Part shown: in pieces, positions 55,495 through 63,067 of the stretch
Numbering within the stretch: the stretch's first letter is position 1
Layout of the letters: each line of letters opens with the position of its first letter
Source of the DNA: Candidatus Sulfurimonas marisnigri
Lineage (GTDB): Bacteria; Campylobacterota; Campylobacteria; Campylobacterales; Sulfurimonadaceae
Reading direction: 5' to 3'
NCBI RefSeq assembly: GCF_015265475.1
Contig: NZ_CP054493.1
Coordinates: 1,674,001 to 1,738,000 of the forward strand
DNA length: 64,000 bases
Made by a program: the position numbers and the translations under genes
Notes under the pieces: model-generated
The model's database searches: none
Told to the model about the DNA's origin: nothing
The model's input: only the letters and a program-made list of their open reading frames with translations

Positions 55495-56362
55495 CAAATA
55501 ACTTCTTTTGTAATCTTTGTATATTAAATGCTTTTGTTATCCCAGCAAGTGTTAGGTATGTTCTTTTGCCTACCCCAACAGGGAGATATTCAGGTATACC
55601 CATGTTTTTTTTCGTCTCAAAAAGGTTTTGTTTAGGAAATTTTGGCTCGGTACACCCCATGCAAGGGAGACCTGCTCTTGTCTTTGAGTTAACCTCATTC
55701 CAGAGTATTTTATTACAACTTGCATGTGTGTATGGTGCTTGACAACCGTGGTCATAATACATGCACCCCTCCAGCTCTCCAAACTTGTGATTATCAACTT
55801 TATATTCAAAGTACTCATTTCTAGTGCAACCATTATGGACTGTGTAGGCATAAAACTCTTTTGGACGCAGAAAATTATCTAATTTTAAATTAACACTTTT
55901 TTTAATTGCGTAAAGAGTGTTCACTAAGACTTCTGGATGAACTGGACATCCTGATAAAGATACGGTTTTATCAAGTATATCTTGAAAGTTTCCTAATGAT
56001 TTTTCTTGATTAAAATGTAGACCTGAAGTGTTCTCATAATCACTCTCTCTAAAAATTCCTCCAAAAGTCGCACATGTACCTACTGTAACTATTTTTTGAA
56101 CTATTTTAGAGTAGCTTTCTATTATCTCTATAACAGAGACATCTGCTCTTTGAAACTCTCTTGATATTGCCCCTTCAATAAGTAAAATATCACAAGGTAT
56201 TTGATTTAAAACTATGTCTTCAAGTGAGTAGGCAGAGTCTATCACTTGATGGTAGATAAATTCAAAATCGTTTAAAAATTGTTCTATATATGGATAGTTT
56301 AAAAATGAGTGAGTATTGCCGTTACAAGCAATTGCGCTTAGCCACAAGACTCTCATTTTCAT
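55487..56362 (-). CDS. Second [NiFe] hydrogenase small subunit, cytoplasmic
   Basis: 291 residues with no Tat signal and no C-terminal anchor, so it should stay in the cytoplasm. Cluster ligands: VGTCATFGG, SGCPVHPE, HNGCTRNEY, DHGCQAPYTHASC and GLPCMGCTEP are normal. The first motif is ACNGNTHS, with Asn16 where other small subunits have the second Cys of CxxC, so the proximal 4Fe-4S cluster has lost one expected Cys. It probably pairs with the neighbouring large subunit as a sensor or low-activity enzyme. It is two bases downstream of tetR. Confidence 0.9.
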   Translation of the reverse strand: MKMRVLWLSAIACNGNTHSFLNYPYIEQFLNDFEFIYHQVIDSAYSLEDIVLNQIPCDILLIEGAISREFQRADVSVIEIIESYSKIVQKIVTVGTCATFGGIFRESDYENTSGLHFNQEKSLGNFQDILDKTVSLSGCPVHPEVLVNTLYAIKKSVNLKLDNFLRPKEFYAYTVHNGCTRNEYFEYKVDNHKFGELEGCMYYDHGCQAPYTHASCNKILWNEVNSKTRAGLPCMGCTEPKFPKQNLFETKKNMGIPEYLPVGVGKRTYLTLAGITKAFNIQRLQKKLFDD

Positions 56363-56364
56363 AA

Positions 56365-56955
56365 TTACTCCACACTCAAAGCTTTGTATATATTAAAGGT
56401 TATATCATCTATATAGTCATCCAAATCTTTAGGTAAAATATTTTCACCTTTTAAAAAGACCATTCCACCTAAATAACCCATAAAAAGACCAAATGCGCTA
56501 AAAAAATCTTGTTCTCTCAAATCTCCGCATTTTACACCCTCTTCAAAATAAATCATTATCTCTGTAACAAATTCATTTATACAGATCATCCCCTCACACC
56601 CATCTTTAAAAACTTCACGGGTAGAGAGGTATATTCGTAAAAAATAGTCTATCATCTCAGGTTTTAAGGATGCAGTTTTAAAGTATACTTCAATAATTTT
56701 TCTTGTTTTTTCTTTAGTAGATATATCTTGTTCGTTAATTTCCCTTAGCTGTTTGCCAAGATATATGGAGATATGTTTTATAATTTCTTTGGCTAAAATA
56801 TCTTTGGATTTAAAATAGTTGTACATATTGCCAACACTCATTTTTAGAGATGTAGCAATATCTGGAATAGTAGTGTTGTAAAACCCTTTTGAGGCAAAAA
56901 GTTCTAGAGCAGATTGTATTATCTGCTCTTTTTTTATCTGTTTTTTATCCGACAA
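56365..56955 (-). CDS. TetR-family regulator heading the hydrogenase operons
   Basis: 196 residues from a TTG with AAGGAG upstream. The N-terminal helix-turn-helix has IIQSALELFASKGFYNTTIP and SVGNMYNYFKSKDIL, typical of TetR. The C-terminal ligand domain has two Cys (DGCEGMICINEF) and CGDLREQDFF. It is the first gene of tetR-small-large hydrogenase. It may control this operon and hydABCDE through the palindrome before hydA. The inducer is unknown. Confidence 0.9.
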   Translation of the reverse strand: MSDKKQIKKEQIIQSALELFASKGFYNTTIPDIATSLKMSVGNMYNYFKSKDILAKEIIKHISIYLGKQLREINEQDISTKEKTRKIIEVYFKTASLKPEMIDYFLRIYLSTREVFKDGCEGMICINEFVTEIMIYFEEGVKCGDLREQDFFSAFGLFMGYLGGMVFLKGENILPKDLDDYIDDITFNIYKALSVE

Positions 56956-56982
56956 AGTATATTCTCCTTAAATTATGGGTAA

Positions 56983-56988
56983 ATTATA
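56983..56988 (-). promoter_or_regulatory. -10 box for the tetR-hydrogenase operon
   Basis: TATAAT on the minus strand within TATAGTATAATTTACCC, 28 bases before the tetR TTG. The T-rich upstream side is typical for the group. No TetR-like palindrome overlaps it, so autoregulation is not evident from sequence. Confidence 0.5.
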
Positions 56989-57014
56989 CTATAAAGATAT
57001 TTTAATGCTTCTAT

Positions 57015-57392
57015 TTATATATTTACTACTGCCACTGCATCTATTTCAACTAGAGCATTCTTAGGTAAAGTTTTTACAGCTACCGTTGCACGTGCTGGCT
57101 TATGAGTGCCAAAAGCCTCTTCATATATTTCATTTATGACTGCAAAGTCATCCATAGAGTCTATAAAAATTGTAGTCTTAACTACCATGTCCATTGAACT
57201 ACCTGCCTCTTCTAAAACAGCTTTTAAGTTTTTAAGAACTTGCTTTGTTTGAATTACTACGTTACTTTCTAGCATAACACCTTCTGGTGTTAGTGCGATT
57301 TGACCTGATGTATATACCATACCATTTGCTACAACTGCTTGAGAGTACGGTCCTATTGCCGATGGAGCTTTACTTGTCTGAACAAATTTCAT
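57015..57392 (-). CDS. ridA: RidA-family enamine/imine deaminase
   Basis: 125 residues. SKAPSAIGPYSQAVVANG, the QTKQVLKNLKAVLEEAG helix, and ARATVAVKTLPKNALVEID contain the conserved Arg and Glu of the active site. RidA hydrolyses reactive 2-aminoacrylate from PLP enzymes. It is monocistronic, divergent from the small membrane protein gene across a 153-base AT-rich gap. Confidence 0.96.
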   Translation of the reverse strand: MKFVQTSKAPSAIGPYSQAVVANGMVYTSGQIALTPEGVMLESNVVIQTKQVLKNLKAVLEEAGSSMDMVVKTTIFIDSMDDFAVINEIYEEAFGTHKPARATVAVKTLPKNALVEIDAVAVVNI

Positions 57393-57545
57393 CTATTTCC
57401 TTTAACTTTTGTTTTATTATTTTACTTTCTTTTAACTTATAAATGCCAACATATTAAAATTAGAGATTGATATATATATTTATTTTTCATAAAGAAAATA
57501 CTATTCCTATATGGTATAATCTTATATTAATTTTAGGGGTATACT

Positions 57546-57782
57546 ATGCGTCGCGATGAAAAAAGACAATCTTATGGAACTCTTCTACCAAATATATTTT
57601 TTTCACTTCAAGTAATTGCTATCTTGTTGATTTTATCACTTATTGTGCAGTTTGTTGAACTCTTTAATCTTGCCATACCTATTATATTGATATCTTGTTT
57701 TATTGCCATAGGTTTTGTGTTCTACTTTCTAATACGAAGAAAAAACATTATACAAAGACAAGACATCTACCATAAAAAATAA
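57546..57782 (+). CDS. Small two-helix membrane protein of unknown function
   Basis: 78 residues, two membrane segments (about 16-40 and 44-63), a basic N-terminus (MRRDEKRQ) and a basic C-terminus (RRKNIIQRQ), so both ends should be cytoplasmic. It has the ribosome-binding site AGGGG at 57535-57539, and a TATAAT at 57517-57522 would put transcription start close before it. I do not recognise the family. It ends five bases before the convergent thioredoxin-like gene. Confidence 0.7.
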   Translation: MRRDEKRQSYGTLLPNIFFSLQVIAILLILSLIVQFVELFNLAIPIILISCFIAIGFVFYFLIRRKNIIQRQDIYHKK

Positions 57783-57787
57783 ATTAT

Positions 57788-58177
57788 CTAGTCATCCTTG
57801 AACATTTCAACTTCTTCTAGTAGTTCGTAAAAACCCTGAATATTTCTATAGCCAACAGTTGTATAAATAATTTTTCCATTTTCTTTTAGGAAATAGTGTC
57901 TTGGGATACTTTTAGTTTCAAACTGACCAGGAATCTCGTCCATAACAGTTGAGAGATAAAGAAGTACATAATCTTTTTTTAATCTCTTTACTACTTCATC
58001 TTTAACTAAAACATTGCTTTTAAGCTTTGTACAAAAATGACAATACTCAGAGCCAATCAATAAGTAAATGTTTTTCTTCTCTTTTTTTGCCTGTTCTAGA
58101 GCTTCTTCATAATCACTTGGCCAATCAAATGCATTTAAGGTTGACAGAAGTGCAATTACTAAAATTAAATATCTCAT
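57788..58177 (-). CDS. Periplasmic thioredoxin-fold protein
   Basis: 129 residues with a signal peptide (about 1-16). The active site is SEYCHFCTKLK (CxxC), and the cis-Pro is in KSIPRHYFL. This matches the small thioredoxin-like proteins that reduce periplasmic disulfides, for example in cytochrome c assembly or protein repair; the partner is unknown. It lies three bases after dapE and is likely co-transcribed with it. Confidence 0.88.
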   Translation of the reverse strand: MRYLILVIALLSTLNAFDWPSDYEEALEQAKKEKKNIYLLIGSEYCHFCTKLKSNVLVKDEVVKRLKKDYVLLYLSTVMDEIPGQFETKSIPRHYFLKENGKIIYTTVGYRNIQGFYELLEEVEMFKDD

Positions 58178-58180
58178 TAT

Positions 58181-59278
58181 CTATTCCCACATCTTAATTA
58201 AATTTTTAAATACACAATAGAGATCTTCAACCTCTTTTACTGTTGTTCTCTCGTTGACACTGTGTATTGTGTCATTTTTTACACCGAATTCTATTACATC
58301 AATTCCCAAAGGTGCTAAAAATCTCGCATCTGAAGTTCCACCAGCTGTAGAGTGCTTTGGTTTTAGACCAGTTACACTTTTTATTGCTTCACCAATTTTT
58401 CTAACAAGCTTAGTATTTGTATCTGTCTTAAATGGATATGAACCTTGTGTAAGTTTTAGCTCATAATTAAGCCCATCCATATTTTTTGCTACAAATTTTT
58501 CAACCTCTTTTTGAGTTGTGAGAGTTGTGTTTCTTACATTAAACATCATTTTCAACTCATTTGGAGTTACATTTGTTACTTGCATTCCTGAACGAATATC
58601 GGTAATTACAAATTTACTAGGACTAAAAAACTCATCACCATTGTCAAGATTAACTCCTGCCATATTTTGTAAAATTGGCGCTATATTATGTATAGGATTT
58701 ATAGCTTTTTCAGGATATGCAGCATGTCCCTGCTTACCTTTTAAAGTTATATATCCATTTATAGAGCCACGTCTGCCTACTTTTATCGCATCTCCAAAAT
58801 TATCTTCACATGTAGGTTCTGCTACAACTGCTGCATCTGGAAGTAAGTTATGTTCTTTTAGGTATTTTAAAACCTCAACAGTCCCATAGATTCCATCTCC
58901 CTCTTCGTCTGAGGTAAGTAAAAGAGATAGTGTACCATTAAAACCTTGTGCTTCTTTAACTGCCTGAGTAAATGCCGCAACTCCGCTTTTCATATCTTGA
59001 GTTCCGCGACCATAAATAAATCCATCTTTTTCTACAGCTTCATACGGGTCAGTCTCCCAACCTTTACCGGCAGGAACTACATCTACATGTCCGGCAAAAC
59101 ACAAGTGTTCTCCATCTCCAAATTTTTTATATATAAAAAGATTCTTTACATCTTCAACATCTATTCTAATAGCTTTAAAATCTGGCAGATAATTCTCTAT
59201 AAAATCTAAAAGTCCACCATCATCTGGTGTCTCACTTTTACAAGATATCATATATTTAAATAGTTCAATTATATTCAC
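58181..59278 (-). CDS. dapE: Succinyl-diaminopimelate desuccinylase
   Basis: 365 residues, M20 family. The metal ligands are in FAGHVDVVPAG, the RGTQDMKSG segment, LTSDEEGDGI and VAEPT; the lid domain has GRRGSINGYITLKGKQGH. It removes succinate from N-succinyl-LL-DAP in the lysine/meso-DAP pathway, which also feeds the peptidoglycan processed by the enzymes encoded at 3.7-6.0 kb. Confidence 0.96.
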   Translation of the reverse strand: MNIIELFKYMISCKSETPDDGGLLDFIENYLPDFKAIRIDVEDVKNLFIYKKFGDGEHLCFAGHVDVVPAGKGWETDPYEAVEKDGFIYGRGTQDMKSGVAAFTQAVKEAQGFNGTLSLLLTSDEEGDGIYGTVEVLKYLKEHNLLPDAAVVAEPTCEDNFGDAIKVGRRGSINGYITLKGKQGHAAYPEKAINPIHNIAPILQNMAGVNLDNGDEFFSPSKFVITDIRSGMQVTNVTPNELKMMFNVRNTTLTTQKEVEKFVAKNMDGLNYELKLTQGSYPFKTDTNTKLVRKIGEAIKSVTGLKPKHSTAGGTSDARFLAPLGIDVIEFGVKNDTIHSVNERTTVKEVEDLYCVFKNLIKMWE

Positions 59279-59306
59279 TGTTTTGCACCTTGATTATCGT
59301 AAATTA

Positions 59307-59485
59307 TATATGGAATAGTCTGATTACTTACATTGCAGAACAATACAATTTTAATCAAATAATTCTCATAATTTTTATAAATTAAATTATACAATTTTTT
59401 AACTACAAACAGCATGTTATAAATATATCTATAATAATAACTACTCTTATATTAACTATAGTTATTATATGGTATATTCTGATTA
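59307..59485. repeat. Imperfect 20-base direct repeat upstream of the 59509 gene
   Basis: Bases 59307-59326 and 59466-59485 share 18 of 20 positions (TATATGG, then TCTGATTA at the end, differing only at two positions). They lie in the 230-base gap between dapE and the 59509 gene, 159 bases apart, the second copy 23 bases before the start codon. A palindrome AACTATAGTT lies just before it. They could be two copies of a promoter or of a regulator's binding site; the remaining gap sequence is AT-rich without other clear signals. Confidence 0.45.
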
Positions 59486-59508
59486 TCAAATATATCAAAG
59501 AGTAAAAT

Positions 59509-59949
59509 ATGCTAAATAAAGTAAAAAATAGTCGTCAACAATATCATGAAAAAATCATAAGTAATTTACAAGACTACTCATATAGGAACAAAAGGTATAG
59601 TATAGAATTTGCTCTTGCTTTTGGCCTTTGTGATGATAGTAATGACTTTTACGACTTTGTTAATTCAAAAAGAAAAACTGATAAAGTTATCGCATTAGAA
59701 GATAACCTATGTTGTGTGATAATAGATTGTGTATCCAAAGAAGACGCCATTAAAGCAACTTCAAATTTAGTACATGGATTTAAGAGCAAAAAATCAAAAG
59801 AGACTCTGTATTCTGGTGTTGTTTCTTCCATAGATTATGAAAATGATGCCAACATTGTGGCTTCTCTTTTGGATATATTGGAGTACTCCATATCTAATGA
59901 TATGAAAGGGTTAATTACTGATAAAGATTATATGGGACATTCAGTTTAA
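59509..59949 (+). CDS. Small protein resembling a degenerate GGDEF domain
   Basis: 146 residues, soluble. The layout recalls a diguanylate cyclase fold: YSIEFALAFGL, a strand around DKVIALEDNLCCVIIDC where GG(D/E)EF would sit, a helix (EDAIKATSNLVHGF), YSGVVSSIDYENDAN, and a last helix DILEYSISNDMKG. The catalytic GGDEF itself is missing, so it would not make c-di-GMP. The fold call is a weak pattern judgement; otherwise the gene is unrecognised. It converges on mutS. Confidence 0.5.
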   Translation: MLNKVKNSRQQYHEKIISNLQDYSYRNKRYSIEFALAFGLCDDSNDFYDFVNSKRKTDKVIALEDNLCCVIIDCVSKEDAIKATSNLVHGFKSKKSKETLYSGVVSSIDYENDANIVASLLDILEYSISNDMKGLITDKDYMGHSV

Positions 59950-59971
59950 TAAACAACTTACTGGTTAGATT

Positions 59972-62900
59972 CTAGTCCCAATCATCTAAGACAAAACCTT
60001 CAGACTCATTTATCTCAGGCTCTTCAATCTTAGTTTCTTTAGGCTTACTCATCTGCTCTTCATAAGTAAGCTCCAGACCATTGGATGTCATAACAAAGCC
60101 ACCTATTTTAATTTTACCCTCATGTATCTCTTTATGATGTTCTTTACATAGTGGTACGAGATTATGTTTGGAGTCTTTATGAAAGTGTCCTATAAACCCT
60201 GCCCCATCTGCTAAAGATTTATGATTTATATGGTGAACATCTTCAGCCATAGCTCCGCAAATCACACATTTAGTTACATACAACTCTTTGTTGTACTTGC
60301 TTGTTTTTTTCTTCACAAGTAACTCTAGCTCATCAAAATCTTTTGCCAGACGTTTGCGGATTTTATTTGCTGTATCTAAAAACTCACTATCCATATGAAG
60401 TGATTTTGCAAACTCTAGACCATAAATGCTACTTCCGCTTCCAGCTTGAAGAACTCTATTAAAGAGTAGAGTATCTTGGGCTTCATCATACTCAACACTA
60501 AGATGCAAATCTACTACATTATCAAGGGATGTAATCTCTTTCATGGTTGAGAGTTGGTGCAGATGTGTCGCAAACAGAAAAAGTGAGCGAAGTTTTGCCA
60601 ACTTTATTATAGCGCTAGAGACAATTGCCACACCAGAGAGGGTCTCTGTACCATGACTTATTTCGTCCCCTAAAATTAGTGAGCCAACTGTTGCACGATT
60701 GAAAATATTTTTAAGCTCAAGCATCTCAACAGCAAAAGTTGACAACCCTTTTGAGAGATTATCTTTTGAAACTATACGGGTAAAGAGTGAGTCAAAAAGA
60801 GAAAACTTCATAACAGCAGCACTTACAAAAAAGCCTGACTGAGCCATTAAGGTAGCTATTCCAATACTCTTCATAAGGGATGATTTCCCGCTAGAGTTTA
60901 TTCCATAGAGCAAAACACCGTTTATATCATGCCCATCATGCACGCCAACTTCGAGCATAACACTTTCAGGATGTGGCAGGTCCATATAGCTGCGATTTCC
61001 CATAACTATATCATTTGGTATATATATTCCGCTGAGCTCTTGAATCTCTATTAAGGGATGGCGAAGTTGCATAATCTGCATAAAATTCTCATCTTTGTTT
61101 ACATCAACAATCATTGGTCTGGAGTGCTTGTACATATCGGCAACTTTTGATGAGCTTACCCCGACATCTAAATCGGCTACATAACTTATAACACGGTCAA
61201 AAAGAAGTGAGTATCTTTTCTCGTAAACCCCTTGAAGTTGAATAAATCTATCTTTCACCAAAGAGACTATCTTGCGGCGGTTCTTCATAATCAGGTCTGA
61301 AAGATTATCTGTAAAAGCAGATGTTATTTTTACACTATTTGTAAGTTTTTTAACACTGAACTCTTTAAAATCTTCATCTTTTTTAAACTCATCTTCAATC
61401 ATGGAAAATCTGTTTTTACTCAAAGAGATGTAATAACCATCTTTTTCCAAAAGACCAAGTGTTACTAAGCGACTTGTGTTCCCTGCGTTGGAACTATCCA
61501 ATAACTTTTCGATTTTACTTATAATATCTTCAAAAGCTACAAGCATAGTAGAGTTTTCTTTAACCAATGTATCAACAGACTCATCAACACCACTCATTAA
61601 AAAGTTTTCATCAACAGTTGCATTTGTAAAGCGACGCGAGACATCAAGGTCTATGCTTTTGCTTATATCTCTTAAAAACTCATCAAGTTCGCTCTCATGA
61701 AATGGAGTTTTTTGAATTTTATGCTTTTTAACATAGAGCATCAGCTCTTTTACGCTAAGTATGGATTCATAGACATGGTTCATCTCAAAAGGGTGAAGTC
61801 TCCCTAAATCAAGTCGGCGAGATAACCTCTGCAAATCATACACCCCGCGCATAGTCTCATCTAGATACCTTGTGTGAGATGAGACACGCTCTATTAGGTT
61901 ATATCTTCTCTCAAGTTCCTCTTTTTCCATAATTGGGTTTAAAAGTCTCTCTTTTAAAAGTCTCTTTCCAATAGCAGTCGCACTTCTATCCATCATCTTT
62001 AAAAGAGTAAACTCTTTTTTATCTTTAGAGACAACGCCCATCTGTTCAAGAGCACTGTTGCCTAGATACATAAAGCGGCGATTATCTATTATATTTGGAA
62101 GGTCAAGTTTTTGGACAATATGTATATCATGCTCAATAACAAAGTGGATTAGAATTGCCAATGACTCAGTAATCATAGGGCTTCTCTCTAAGTCCAAGTG
62201 CTCTATCGGCGAGAGGAGTGAACGTATCTGGTAAACCTCTTTAAACAGCCTGTTTTGAAACTCTATTTTAGGTCTCTCATTGTTTACGCTGTAGTGATAA
62301 TGGTCTGGAATCTCAAGATACTGCATAACATGTCGCTGGTCTGTAATGCCATCTAAGAATGTAACAACAACCTCTGATGTGCGGTAAACATTTAAAAGAT
62401 TAAAGACTTCATCAAGCGCATAAGATGGGTCTTCACTTGTCCCATGAGACTCATAAAGCCAAGTCTTTCCGGTTGTGACATCTATAGCACTGTACCCTAC
62501 TGTGTATATATCTTTGTATTTATCAAGTAAAATTGAGACTATATAGTTGTCATCATTATCTACAATATGGTCAAAGTTAGTTCCTGGAGAGACAATTTGA
62601 GAGATATACCTGCTGATTTTAGGCGGATTGCCTTTTTGTTTCACAACAATAACGGTATATTTTTGTTCCGAGATTACGCGGTTTAAGTAGCGCTCAAACG
62701 AGACAGCCGGAACACCTGCTAAAAGCGGGTTTTTATCAGAGTTTTCTATAATGTTTTTATTTTTTTTAGTTAGCTGAATATTTAAAAGTTCTGCTATCTC
62801 TTTTGCTTTACCAATCTGTTCATCATCATTGTTAACTTCGTAGACCTCAAAAAAAGTACCTATCTCCATAAATACGACTGTATCACTTCCGTATTTCTCT

Positions 62901-62986
62901 TCAAAATATATCTGTAAATCGAAATATACTTGAGTTAATAATTTATCTTTATTATCTAAAATAGAACTTACATCTGATGAGCGCAT
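59972..62986 (-). CDS. MutS-family protein with C-terminal HNH nuclease (MutS7 type)
   Basis: 1004 residues. The mismatch domain has FMEIGTFFEVYEV with the Phe-x-Glu motif. The lever and clamp regions are helical. The ATPase has Walker A GINSSGKSSL (about 695), SLILGDEISHGTETL as Walker B, and ATHLHQL. After it comes an HNH domain (about 905-955) with CVICG, HHINHKS, LVPLCKEHHKEIH, then an acidic tail. MutS with such an HNH end is the MutS7 subfamily described from Campylobacterota, mimiviruses and octocoral mitochondria. The nuclease domain may replace a separate MutL-type nicking step. No mutL is nearby. Confidence 0.93.
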   Translation of the reverse strand: MRSSDVSSILDNKDKLLTQVYFDLQIYFEEKYGSDTVVFMEIGTFFEVYEVNNDDEQIGKAKEIAELLNIQLTKKNKNIIENSDKNPLLAGVPAVSFERYLNRVISEQKYTVIVVKQKGNPPKISRYISQIVSPGTNFDHIVDNDDNYIVSILLDKYKDIYTVGYSAIDVTTGKTWLYESHGTSEDPSYALDEVFNLLNVYRTSEVVVTFLDGITDQRHVMQYLEIPDHYHYSVNNERPKIEFQNRLFKEVYQIRSLLSPIEHLDLERSPMITESLAILIHFVIEHDIHIVQKLDLPNIIDNRRFMYLGNSALEQMGVVSKDKKEFTLLKMMDRSATAIGKRLLKERLLNPIMEKEELERRYNLIERVSSHTRYLDETMRGVYDLQRLSRRLDLGRLHPFEMNHVYESILSVKELMLYVKKHKIQKTPFHESELDEFLRDISKSIDLDVSRRFTNATVDENFLMSGVDESVDTLVKENSTMLVAFEDIISKIEKLLDSSNAGNTSRLVTLGLLEKDGYYISLSKNRFSMIEDEFKKDEDFKEFSVKKLTNSVKITSAFTDNLSDLIMKNRRKIVSLVKDRFIQLQGVYEKRYSLLFDRVISYVADLDVGVSSSKVADMYKHSRPMIVDVNKDENFMQIMQLRHPLIEIQELSGIYIPNDIVMGNRSYMDLPHPESVMLEVGVHDGHDINGVLLYGINSSGKSSLMKSIGIATLMAQSGFFVSAAVMKFSLFDSLFTRIVSKDNLSKGLSTFAVEMLELKNIFNRATVGSLILGDEISHGTETLSGVAIVSSAIIKLAKLRSLFLFATHLHQLSTMKEITSLDNVVDLHLSVEYDEAQDTLLFNRVLQAGSGSSIYGLEFAKSLHMDSEFLDTANKIRKRLAKDFDELELLVKKKTSKYNKELYVTKCVICGAMAEDVHHINHKSLADGAGFIGHFHKDSKHNLVPLCKEHHKEIHEGKIKIGGFVMTSNGLELTYEEQMSKPKETKIEEPEINESEGFVLDDWD

Positions 62987-63067
62987 TTATCACTTTTCAT
63001 AATTATTTTTAGTCGTGATTATATCATAATTGAAATTATCAATATTTATGTGATAAAATGCGCTCAT
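62977..63067. repeat. Inverted 17/18-base repeat bracketing the mutS-kinase intergenic region
   Basis: ATGAGCGCATTTATCAC at 62977-62993 and the inverse complement of ATGAGCGCATTTTATCAC at 63050-63067 differ by one T. They flank 56 AT-rich bases that hold a TATAAT-like box for mutS on the minus strand. Each arm covers or touches a start codon: the left arm contains the mutS ATG, the right arm ends at the kinase ATG and includes an out-of-frame copy of the mutS start. Confidence 0.6.

Noticed and set aside
62994-63049. Site-specific invertible promoter between mutS7 and the kinase gene
   Set aside because: The enclosed spacer is only 56 bases, shorter than known invertible promoters, and no recombinase gene is near; kept only as a remote option.
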